A stretch of 64,000 nt of DNA from Cavia porcellus (Eukaryota > Chordata > Mammalia > Rodentia > Caviidae). Below the pieces are notes generated by a model. That model was given only the letters and a program-made list of their open reading frames with translations. It was not told where the DNA came from and made no database searches. The position numbers were made by a program, and so were the translations under genes. Position 1 is the first letter of the stretch; each line of letters starts with the position of its first letter. This document shows positions 50,770 through 62,072 of the stretch, piece by piece. Where the stretch lies: NCBI RefSeq assembly GCF_034190915.1, contig NW_026947543.1:1798001-1862000 (forward strand), in the 5' to 3' direction.

Positions 50770-53217
50770 GGATGAATATTCTTGGCCTGGTATGCCACAG
50801 GAATCTCACTGAAGGCTTCACTGCTCAGAATTAGGGGATGGAAATGCTTGCCAATATACACATGGGTGTACTTTCAATGGGATATGAAATATGCCGGGGC
50901 CTGGCAGATGTTCTCTGACATGTCCTATCCTTGAGCATATGCTTTTCCCTTGTCATGTCTGTCATTTGGCTGAGTCCTGTTCCCTAAGCTATTCAGTCAA
51001 GACTTGCTGGAATCATTCACCTGCAGTATAAGAGATTTCTGTGAAATTTCTCAGCAGAAATCCTCTGCAAGCACATAGCTTTGGATATGAGAGACAGTGG
51101 TGGAAGTTGAATTTCAAGGGCAGATATTTGAAAACAAAGAAACAAGCCCCGAATAAGATCTTTACATGTTTCCCAGATGAATATGTTTGGAAATACGGGG
51201 GAAGATGGAGATCAAGACTGAGAAGTGTGCACACGCATTTCAGGGTACAAAAACCAGGGAAAAACATGGGAAAGCAAGAGAGCTGGTTAATTTGATGTAA
51301 AAATCTTTGATGATGAAAGGAAAATTATATTCTCATGGTGATTTAATCAGGCTGTAGCAGTGAAGTTCTCATGTTGGTTGTCCTATGTGTGGCCTTCTGC
51401 ATTGGGCAGTGGATGCAGGACAGGAGATCTTCAAATAAATCTGGTGGAACACAAAATAGTGAAAAAAATATCAATCTAAATCCTGTGTATTCCTTCCCTT
51501 TGAGAACATATATGGATAATGTCCGGAGTTTCAAAAGAGAAAATGTCTATTGGGTCATGGTTTCACGAATGAAATGGTCACTTCACATAACATTTTGAAT
51601 TTTGCTTTCAGAGTTGCTCATGTACCGGGCCTGAGTAAAGCAGAATGCAGAGTAAGCCTCATCAATAGTTGTGCATTCCATAAGTGGTTTTAAAACCAGT
51701 GAAACCCTTTGGACCTAGTGTTTGTATTTAATTGGTTGATTGGTTTTTCAGATTGTTTGTTTTACTATTTTTAACTTTGGGAGTCAGGGAAGCCCTCACT
51801 CATAGTGATTTAGACCTCTCCAAAAGCTCTGAAGTTATTCATGTAACAGCTATTACATGTTATAAGTTTCTCCTATTAAAACTTGAAAGACTAACAGACT
51901 CTGCTACTGTTCATCTAAATTCAGTGTTGCGCTAAATTCAGTGTTGGACTTTTTTTTACAAGTCCTTTGAAATGTGTCCTCCTCTAGTCACTGGTCGTGC
52001 TGGAATGTACTTTCTTGTGAAGACTGGATTTGAGCAAATTGATACAAGTAAAGTTTGCCACTACTCTGGACACCTGGTTAAATATCGAGTTGCCTAAATG
52101 GTGTGTGTTTTACTTTGATCTCTGCTCACACTTTGCTCATCCATTTAGAACCACAGGGCTCCAGGCCATAGCGTTCTAGGCCTAAACAAGAAAATTTCCA
52201 TTCCGTTTTGGGAGTTCATTCGTCTCTCATAATTACTTTTTTAACAAATGTGTGCTTCAGGAGAGTCCCGGTCTAAATGTGGAGAGGCCCATTTTCATTC
52301 ACTCACTTTCAGACTTTCTAAGATTTTCAGTTACTAGAGGTTTGCCCAGACTTGCCATTGTCAAGGGACAGTGCACTTCACTTGAAGTTGTGCAGTATTA
52401 CTTCATGTGTCTACGTGGAAATTCCACCAATGGGAAACTCTTGCTGTAGTCATCTCCAAGTGTTTCTGCGTAAGACAATATAACTAACAAAGGATGTGGT
52501 TTCAAGCAGAATGAGGAATGGAGGGATAATCTTTATTTCAGTGCAGGTTGACCTTTCAAAGAAACAGTAATTCCTATGAAATAGCAGGTAAAATCTTTTG
52601 TAAAGAGACATGGATATGACATGCTCAACTTTATGTCACATTTTTTAAAAAGCCAAGGGCATTTGAGAAATTCTTGGCTGCTGAATTGTTCCTTTTTTCT
52701 AATTTCTCATAGGTAAGACACTACAGTTTCTTCAAACCATGGTACTGTTCCTTCCATGTAAAAAAGCAAAGCAAAAAACAAAATAAATTAAAACAAAACC
52801 CATCAAATTACATTTGAGAGCACACAATTGCTCAGCAGGCCCACTATTCAAGAAGCTAGAGGTACAGAAGCCTCAGCCTTCAGCCCACGGCCTGAAGTTT
52901 TGTCTCTATCATGGCCCCTCAATTCCCTGGCATGTCCACATTAACTCATGAATCTTTACTCATTTCCTCTTCAAATGCACAGGATCCAATATATTTGAAC
53001 CCTGTTCACCTGGGCTGTAATCATCCAAGAACACACCAGAGGAAGGGCAGCCACCCCCTTGCCTGGGGCCTTGGAGCTTAGCACAATAGAAATGGAAACC
53101 TGAACAAGGTGAGCCAAAACAAAGAGAGGAATATTCCTAAAGTCTGAAACACAGAAGCTACCTATAGACCAGTAGTGGGATTTCACAAATTATGTAAGAA
53201 TCTCTGTGCACATGCTT

Positions 53218-53357
53218 GGCATGGTCGCTCATGCCTATAATCCCAGCAATCTGGGGGCTGAGGTGGATGGATCCTTGGGAGTTCCAGTCCATCGTGGGCT
53301 ACGAATTTATCTCAAGGCCTCTTTCAACAACTACATAAGATGCTGTTTCCAAAAAGA
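53218..53357 (+). mobile_element. B1-like SINE, unit 14
   Basis: GGGCTACGAA form. Confidence 0.75.
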
Positions 53358-53906
53358 GGACAACAGAAAACTAGACACACTTGGTCTAGGTCCCGGGGTT
53401 CACTACATGAGTTGTGGAGTCTAAATATTCCATGCCATGAGAAAATACCTGGGATTTTTAGTGAAAGGGGCATTTGCATCCGTTTTCTAAGGGTTTCCCT
53501 TTCACCATGTTTCATTTGAATTCTGGGAAAACCTGCTGGTGACAAGCTATCTAGCATTATGTTGGTTTAGGTATTGAGCTAGTACCTCATGTTTAGTGTT
53601 CAGGGTTATGCTGGAATGGCTGCAGACCTCCTTGAAATAGCTATTGCAGACAAGTGAACTCCGAGGAAGCTGGATAGTTGAAGCAGGCACTCCAAATATT
53701 CATGCACTGCAAGGATTCACTTTCATTTTGGGACTCATCTTCTGGTTGCTGGCTTTTAGTGCTAACTGATACTACCATGGTGGCAGTAATCCAGCAGAGA
53801 CTGCATGTATGGTTTGCAAGTCTGGTTCCCAAGCCACCAGAAACTTGGCAGAACACAAATCATTGTGGCATTTTCTTTCCTCCCCTGAAACATTTGGCTT
53901 TCTAAG

Positions 53907-54549
53907 TTTGAAAATTGAATAGACTGGGCTAGTCAGGTTTTTTACCCCATATACCACCAACAGAGCTCAATACAGAGCCAATTACTTCCCTCCATTGTCA
54001 AAATATGTGAAATTTTCTTGGTCACCACAACTTCAAAGAAAATTCTGAGGCAACTTAGAGAGGTGAATCAAATACTGCCTGATTGGAATGGCTGTGGTTG
54101 TATGAGGTGGAAAGCTGCAGAGTTGGGCTGAAACTGTTCACAGAAATCCACAGGCTTGTGGTTGCCAGGCAACAACACTGGGCTGAGATTCGCTGAACAT
54201 CACTGTGAGGTGGATTTTAGGCTCTAGGTTTGAAAATTTAAAAGACTGGTGTAGTCAAGTTTGGAATACATCGAGCACAGACAGACCAAAAGGTCGTTCA
54301 ATTACTTCCCTCCACTTCTCAAAATATGTCAAATTTTCTTGATCACTACAACTGTAAAAAAAATTCTGAGCCAACATAGAGAGGCTAATCAAATACTGCA
54401 TGATTGGAATGGCTGTGGTTGTATGAGGTGGAAAGCTGCAGAGTTGGGCTGAAACAGTTCACAGAAAGCCAAAAGCTTGTGGTTGCCAGGCAACCACACT
54501 GGGCTGTGATTGGCTGAGCACCATTGTGACCTGGACTTTAGGCTCTAGG
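53907..54549. repeat. Internal duplication D1-D2 (units 14/15)
   Basis: D1 53907-54228, D2 54229-54549. D1 has lost the CCAAT core (GATTCGCTG), but its X-box palindrome is intact. Confidence 0.9.
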
Positions 54550-54644
54550 ATACAAGTGTGCAGTAGGAGACCTGAGTCACAATGCAGGGCATTGCCATGG
54601 ATACCTCAGTGTCACAGAGGACCTTGTAGTGGAAGATTTAAATA
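54482..54644 (+). promoter_or_regulatory. Promoter-like module, unit 15, weakened
   Basis: Same decayed second X-box as unit 14; the other four motifs are intact. Confidence 0.5.
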
Positions 54645-57091
54645 GGATGAATATTCTTGGCCTGGTATGCCACAGGAATCTCACTGAAGGCTTCACTGCT
54701 CAGAATTTGGGGATGGAAATGCTTGCCAATCTACACATGGGTGTACTTTCAATGGGATATGAAATATGCCGGGGCCTGGCAGATGTTCTCTGACATGTCC
54801 TATCCTTGAGCATATGCTTTTCCCTTGTCATGTCTGTCATTTGGCTGAGTCCTGTTCCCTAAGCTATTCAGTCAAGACTTGCTAGAATCATTCACCTGCA
54901 GTATAAGAGCTTTCTGTGAAATTTCTCAGCAGAAATCCTCTGCAAGCACATAGCTTTGGATATGAGAGACAGTGGTGGAAGTTGAATTTCAAGGGCAAAT
55001 ATTTGAAAACAAAGAAACAAGCCCCGAATAAGATCTTTACATGTTTCCCAGATGAATATGTTTGGAAATACGGGGGAAGATGGAGATCAAGACTGAGAAG
55101 AGTGCACACCCATTTCAAGGTACAAAAACCAGGGAAAAACATGGCAAAGCAAGAGAGCTGGTTAATTTGATGTAAAAATCTTTGATGATGAAAGGAAAAT
55201 TATATTCTCATGGTGATTTAATCAGGCTGTAGCAGTGAAGTTCTCATGTTGGTTGTCCTATGTGTGGCCTTCTGCATTGGGCAGTGGATGCAGGACAGGA
55301 GATCTTCAAATAAATCTGGTGGAACACAAAATAGTGAAAAAAATATCAATCTAAATCCTGTGTATTCCTTCCCTTTGAGAACATATTTGGATAATGTCCG
55401 GAGTTTCAAAAGAGAAAATGTCTACTGTGTCATGGTTTCACCAATGAAATGGTCACTTCACATAACATTTTGAATTTTGCTTTCACAGTTGCTCATGTAC
55501 CGGGCCTGAGTAAAGCAGAATGCAGAGTAAGCCTGATCAATAGTTGTGCATTCCATAAGTGGTTTTAAAACCAGTGAAACCCTTTGGACCTAGTGTTTGT
55601 ATTTAATTGGTTGATTGGTTTTTCAGATTATTTGTTTTACTATTTTTAACTTTGGGAGTCAGGGAAGCCCTCACTCATAGTGATTTAGACCTCTCCAAAA
55701 GCTCTGAAGTTATTCATGTAACAGCTATTACATGTTATAAGTTTCTCCTATTAAAACTTGAAAGACTAACAGACTCTGCTACTTTTCATCTAAATTCAGT
55801 GTTGCGCTAAATTCAGTGTTGCACTTTTTTTTACAAGTCCTTTGAAATGTGTCCTCCTCTAGTCACTGGTCGTGCTGGAATGTACTTTCTTGTGAAGACA
55901 GGAATTGAGCAAATTGATACAAGTACAGTTTGCCACTACTCTGGACACCTGGTTAAATATCGAGTTGCCTAAATGGTGTGTGTTTTACTTTGATCTCTGC
56001 TCACACTTTGCTCATCCAGTTAGAACCACAGGGCTCCAGGCCATAGCGTTCTAGGCCTAAACAAGAAAATTTCCATTCCGTTTTGGGAGTTCATTCGTCT
56101 CCATAATTACTTTTTTAACAAATGTGTGCTTCAGGAGAGTCCCTGTCTAAATGTGGAGAGGCCCATTTTCATTCACTCACTTTCAGACTTTCTAAGATTT
56201 TCAGTTACTAGAGGTTTTCCCAGACTTGCCATTGTCAAGGGACAGTGCACTTCACTTGAAGTTGTGCAGTATTACTTCATGTGTGTCCGTGGAAATTCCA
56301 CCAATGGGAAACTCTTGCTGTAGTCATCTCCAAGTGTTTCTGCATAAGACAATATAACTAAAAAAGGATGTGGTTTGAAGCAGAATGAGGAATGGAGGGA
56401 TAATCTTTATTTCAGTGCAGGTTGACCTTTCAAAGAAAAAGTAATTCCCATGAAATAGGAGGTAAAATCTTTTGTAAAGAGACATAGATATGACAATCTA
56501 AACTTTATGTCACATTTTTTAAAAAGCCAAGGGCATTTGAGAAATTCTTGGCTGCTGAATTGTCCCTTTTTTCAAATTTCTCATAGGTAAGACACTCCAG
56601 TTTCTTCAAACCATGGTACTGTTCCTTCCATGTAAAAAACCAAAGCAAAAAACAAAATAAATTATAACAAAACCCATCAAATTACATTTGAGAGCACACA
56701 ATTGCTCAGCAGACCCACTATTCAAGAAGCTAGAGGTACAGAAGCCTCAGCCTTCAGCCCACGGCCTGAAGTTTTGTCTCTATCATGGCCCCTCAATTCC
56801 CTGGCATGTCCACATTAACTCATGAATCTTTACTCATTTCCTCTTCAAATGCACAGGATCCAATATAATTGAACCCTGTGCACCTGGGCTGTAATCATCC
56901 AAGAACACACCAGAGGAAGGGCAGCCACCCCCTTGTCTGGGGCCTTGGAGCTTAGCACAATAGAAATGGAAACCTGAACAATGGGAGCCAAAACAAAGAG
57001 AGGAATATTCCTAAAGTCTGAAACACAGAAGCTACCTATAGACCAGTAGTGGGATTTCACAAATTATGTAAAAATCTCTGTGCACATGCTT

Positions 57092-57231
57092 GGCATGGTC
57101 GCTCATGCCTATAATCCCAGCAATCTGGGGGCTGAGGTGGATGGATCCTTGGGAGTTCCAGTCCATCGTGGGCTACGAATTTATGTCAAGGCCTCTTTCA
57201 ACAACTACATAAGATGCTGTTTCCAAAAAGA
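57092..57231 (+). mobile_element. B1-like SINE, unit 15
   Basis: GGGCTACGAA form, with TTATGTCAAGG for TTATCTCAAGG. Confidence 0.75.
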
Positions 57232-57780
57232 GGACAACAGAAAACTAGACACACTTGGTCTAGGTCCTGGGGTTCATTACATGAGTTGTGGAGTCTAAAT
57301 ATTCCATGCCATGAGAAAATACCTGGGATTTTTAGTGAAAGGGGCATTTGCATCCCTTTTCTAAGGGTTTCCTTTTCACCATGTTACATTTGAATTCTGG
57401 GAAACCCTGCTGGTGACAAGCTATCTAGCATTATGTTGGTTTAGGTATTGAGCTAGTACCGCATGTTTAGTGTTCAGGGTTATGCTGGAATGGCTGCAGA
57501 CCTCCTTGAAATAGCTATTGCAGACAAGTGAACTCCGAGGAAGCTGGATAGTTGAAGCAGGCACTCCAAATATTAATGAACTGCAAGGATTCACTTTCAT
57601 TTTGGGACTCATCTTCTGGTTGCTGGCTTTTAGTGCTAACTGATACTACCATGGTGGCAGTAATCCAGCAGAGACTGCATGTATGGTTTGCAAGTCTGGT
57701 TCCCAAGCCACCAGAAACTTGGCAGAACACAAATCATTGTGGCATTTTCTTTCCTCCCCTGAAACATTTGGCTTTCTAAG

Positions 57781-58102
57781 TTTGAAAATTGAATAGACTG
57801 GCCTAGTCAGGTTTTTTACCCCATGTACCACCAACAGAGCTAAAGTCAGAGCCAATTACTTCCCTCCATTGTCAAAATATGTGAAATTTTCTTGGTCACC
57901 ACAACTTGAGAGAAAATTCTGAGGCAACTTAGAGAGGTGAATCAAATACTGCCTGATTGGAATGGCTGTGGTTGTATGAGGTGGAAAGCTGCAGAGTTGG
58001 GCTGAAACTGTTCACAGAAATCCACAGGCTTGTGGTTGCCAGGCAACCACACTGGGCTGAGATTGGCTGAGCACCATTGTGAGCTGGACTTTAGGCTCTA
58101 GG
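57781..58102. repeat. Fused D1/D2 hybrid (collapsed duplication)
   Basis: Only one 322-bp subrepeat is present here. Up to base 58060 it has D1 diagnostic bases (GAATAGACTG start, AACTGTTCACAG, CTGAGATTGG). From 58071 it has D2 bases (GCACCATTGTGAGCTGGAC, then ATACAAG). The crossover therefore lies in the identical stretch 58061-58070. It keeps one X-box (58035-58047) and an ATTGG core. Confidence 0.93.
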
Positions 58103-58197
58103 ATACAAGTGTGCAGTAGGAGACCTGAGTCACAATGCTGGGCGTTGCCATGGACACCTTAGTGGCACAGAGGACCTTGTAGGGCAAGATTTAAATA
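58035..58197 (+). promoter_or_regulatory. Promoter-like module, unit 16, recombinant
   Basis: The first X-box comes from D1 and everything downstream of the CCAAT box comes from D2, because the crossover falls between them. The module's length and motif order were preserved by the exchange. The second X-box is GTTGCCATGGACAC (58144-58157). Confidence 0.55.
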
Positions 58198-61100
58198 GGA
58201 TGAATATTCTTGGACTGGTATGCCACAGGATTCTCACTGAAGGCTTCACTGCTCAGAATTTGGGGATGGCAGTGCTTGCCAATCTACACATGGATGTACG
58301 TTCAATGGGATATGAAATATGCCAGGGCCTGGCAGATGTTCTCTGACATGTCCTCTCCTTGAGCATATGCTTTTCCCTTGTCATGTCTGTCATTTGGCTG
58401 AGTCCTGTTCCCTAAGCTATTCAGTCAAGACTTTGCTGGAATCATTCACCTGCAGTATAAGAGCTTTCTGTGAAATTTCTCAGCAGAAACATTCGGCAAG
58501 CACATCGCTTTGGATATGAGAGACAGTGGTGGAAGTTGAATTTCAAGGGCAGATATTTGAAAACAATGAAACAAGCCCCGAATAAGATCTTTACATGTTT
58601 CCCAGATGAATATGTTTGGAAATACGGGGGAAGATGGAGATCAAGACTGAGAAGAGTGCACACCCATTTCAAGGTACAAACACCAGGGAAAAATATGGGA
58701 AAGCAAGAGAGCTGGTTAATTTGATGTAAAAATCTTTGATGATGAAAGGAAAATTATATTCTCATGGTGATTTAATCAGGCTGTAGCAGTGAAGTTCTCA
58801 TTTTGGTTGTCCTATGTGTGGCCTTCTGCATTGGGCAGTGGATGCAGGACAGGAGATCTTCAAATAAATCTGGTGGAACACAAAATAGTGAAAAAAATAT
58901 CAATCTAAATCCTGTGTATTCCTTCCCTTTGAGAACATATATGGATAATGTCCGGAGTTTCAAAAGAGAAAATGTCTATTGGGTCATGGTTTCACCAATG
59001 AAATGGTCACTTCACATAACATTTTGAATTTTGCTTTCACAGTTGCTCATGTACCGGGCCTGAGTAAAGCAGAATGCAGAGTAAGCCTCATCAATAGTTG
59101 TGCATTCCATAAGGGGTTTTAAAACCAGTGAAATCCTTTGGACCTAGTGTTTGTATTTAATTGGTTGATTGGTTTTTCAAATTGTTTGTTTTACTATTTT
59201 TAACTTTGGGAGTGAGGGAAGCCCTCACTCATAGTGATTTAGACCTCTCCAAAAGCTCTGAAGTTATTCATGTAACAGCTATTACATGTTATAAGTTTCT
59301 CCTATTAAAACTTGAAAGACTAACAAACTCTGTTACTTTTCATCTAAATTCAGTGTTGCGCTAAATTCAGTGTTGGAATGTTTTTACAAGTCCTTTGAAA
59401 TGTGTCCTCCTCTAGTCACTGGTCGTGCTGGAATGTACTTTCTTGTGAAGACAGGATTTGAGCAAATTGACACAAGTACAGTGTGCCACTACACTGGACA
59501 CCTGCTTAAATATCGAGTTGCCTAAATGGTGTGTGTTTTACTTTGATCTCTGCTCACACTTTGCTCATCCAGTTAGAACCACAGGGCTCCAGGCCATAGC
59601 GTTCTAGGCCTAAACAAGAAAATTTCCATTCCGTTTTGGGAGTTCATTCGTCTCTCATAATTACTTTTTCCACAAATGTGTGCTTCAGGAGAGTCCCTGT
59701 CTAAATGTGGAGAGGCCCATTTTCATTCACTCACTTTCAGACTTTCTAAGATTTTCAGTTACTAGAGGTTTGCCCAGACTTGCCATTGTCAAGGGACAGT
59801 GCACTTCACTTGAAGTTGTGCAGTATTACTTCATGTGTGTCCGTGGAAATTCCACCAATGGGAAACTCTTGCTGTAGTCATGTCCAAGTGTTTCTGCGTA
59901 AGACAATATAACTAACAAAGGATGTGGTTTCAAGCAGAATGAGGAATGGAGGGATAATCTTTATTTCAGTGCAGGTTGACGTTTCAAAGAAACAGTAATT
60001 CCTATGAAATAGGAGGTAAAATCTTTTGTAAAGAGACATGGATATGACATGCTCAACTTTATGTCACATTTTTTAAAAAGCCAAGGGCATTTGAGAAATT
60101 CTTGGCTGCTGAATTGTCCCTTTTTTCAAATTTCTCATAGGTAAGACACTCCAGTTTCTTCAAACCATGGTACAGTTCCTTCCATGTAAAAAACCAAAGC
60201 AAAAAACAAAATAAATTAAAACAAAACCCATCAAATTACATTTGAGAGCACACAATTGCTCAGCAGGCCCACTATTCAAGAAGCTAGAGGTACAGAAGCC
60301 TCAGCCTTCAGCCCTTGGCCTGAAGTTTTGTCTCTATCATGGCCCCTCAATTCCCTGGCATGTCCACATTAACTCATGAATCTTTACTCATTTCCTCTTC
60401 AAATGCACAGGATCCAATATATTTGAACCCTGTTCACCTGGGCTGTAATCATCCAAGAACACACCAGAGGAAGGGCAGACACCCCCTTGCCTGGGGCCTT
60501 GGAACTTATCACAATAGAAATGGAAACCTGAACAAGGTGAGCCAAAACAAAGAGAGGAATATTCCTAAAGTCTGAAACACAGAAGCTACCTATAGACCAG
60601 TAGTGGGATTTCATAAATTATCCAAGAATCTCTGTGCACATGCTTGGCATGGTCGCTCATGCCTATAATCCCAGCAATCTGGGGGCTGAGGTGGATGGAT
60701 CCTTGGGAGTTCCAGTCCATCGTGGGCTACGAATTTATCTCAAGGCCTCTTTCAACAACTACATAAAATGCTGTTTCCAAAAAGAGGACAACAGAAAACT
60801 AGACACACTTGGTCTAGGTCCCGGGGTTTACTACATGAGTTGTGGGGTCTAAATATTCCATGCCATGAGAAAATACCTGGGATTTTTAGTGAAAGGGGCA
60901 TTTGCATCCCTTTTCTAAGGGTTTCCCTTTCACCATGTTACATTTGAATTCTGGGAAAACCTGCTGGTGACAAGCTATCTAGCATTATGTTGGTTTAGGT
61001 ATTGAGCTAGTACCGCATGTTTAGTGTTCAGGGTTATGCTGGAATGGCTGCAGACCTCCTTGAAATAGCTATTGCAGACAAGTGAACCCCGAGGAAGCTG

Positions 61101-61664
61101 GATAGTTCAAGCAGGCACTCCAAATATTCATGCACTGCAAGGATTCACTTTCATTTTGGGACTCATCTTCTGGTTGCTGGCTTTTAGTGCTAACTGATAC
61201 TACCATGGTGGCAGTAATCCAGCAGAGACTGCATGTATGGTTTGCAAGTTTGCTTCCCAAGCGACCAGAAACTTGGCAGAACACAAATCATTGTGGCATT
61301 TTCTTTCCTCCCCTGAAACATTTGGCTTTCTAAGTTTGAAAATTGAATAGACTGGGCTAGTCAGGTTTGGACCCCATGTACCACCAACAGAGCTAAAGAC
61401 AGAGCCAATTACTTCCCTCCACTTGTCAAAATATGTCAAATTTGCTTGGTCACCACAACTTCAAAGAAAATTCTGAGGGAACTTAGAGAGGTGAATCAAA
61501 TACTGCCTGATTGGAATGGCTGTGGTTGTATGAGGTGGAAAGCTGCAGAGTTGGGCTGAAACTGTTCACAGAAATCCACAGGCTTGTGGTTGCCAGGCAA
61601 CCACACTGGGCTGAGATTGGCTGAACATCACTGTGAGGTGGATTTTAGGCTCTAGGTTTGAAAA
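58066..61664. repeat. Macrosatellite unit 16, lacks separate D2
   Basis: Starts inside the fused D1/D2 element. It shares TTGACGTTTC (near 59981) with units 5-10, and the GTTTGGACCCC form of D1 (near 61365) with unit 12. A private CTTTGCTGG insertion lies near 58432, and AACATTCGGCAAG near 58488. Confidence 0.93.
60646..60785 (+). mobile_element. B1-like SINE, unit 16
   Basis: GGGCTACGAA form, with ACATAAAATGC for ACATAAGATGC. Confidence 0.75.
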
Positions 61665-61977
61665 TTTAAAAGACTGGTGTAGTCCAGTTTGGAACACATC
61701 GACCACAGACAGACCAAAAGGTCGTTCAATTACTTCCCTCCACTTCTCAAAATATGTCAAATTTTCTTGATCACTACAACTGTAAAAAAAATTCTGAGGC
61801 AACATAGAGAGGCTAATCAAATACTGCATGATTGGAATGGCTATGGTTGTATGAGGTGGAAAGCTGCAGAGTTGGGCTGAAACAGTTCACAGAAAGCCAC
61901 AAGCTTGTGGTTGCCAGGCAACCACACTGGGCTGTGATTGGCTGAGCACCATTGTGAGCTGGACTTTAGGCTCTAGG
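61335..61977. repeat. Internal duplication D1-D2 (units 16/17)
   Basis: D1 61335-61656, D2 61657-61977. D1 is the GTTTGGACCCC form, as at the end of unit 12. Both X-boxes and both ATTGG cores are intact. Confidence 0.9.
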
Positions 61978-62072
61978 ATACAAGTGTGCAGTAGGAGACC
62001 TGAGTCACAATGCTGGGCGTTGCCATGGAGACCTCAGTGTCACAGAGGACCTTGGAGGGCAAGATTTAAATA
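61910..62072 (+). promoter_or_regulatory. Promoter-like module, unit 17
   Basis: Both X-boxes, ATTGG, AP-1 and TTTAAATA are intact despite general divergence of the unit. Confidence 0.58.

Larger units (their letters stand above)
50362..54236. repeat. Macrosatellite unit 14, divergent (3,875 bp)
   Basis: Very similar to unit 15. Both have GAATACATCGAGCAC near the start, AGCCAAAAGC, and a mutated second X-box (ATTGCCATGGATAC). The poly-T after GTTGGAC is expanded near 51948. Confidence 0.96.
54237..58065. repeat. Macrosatellite unit 15, end fused to unit 16
   Basis: Sister of unit 14 in its 5' half. Its D1 subrepeat runs directly into the D2 of unit 16 after loss of one subrepeat length, so the boundary at about 58065 is a recombination junction rather than a true unit end. 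Units 15 and 16 together span 7,428 bp, about 320 bp short of two full units. Confidence 0.93.

Noticed and set aside
58432..58445. Extra T in unit 16 (CTTTGCTGG) as a functional frameshift
   Set aside because: There is no coding frame to shift; it is a private indel.
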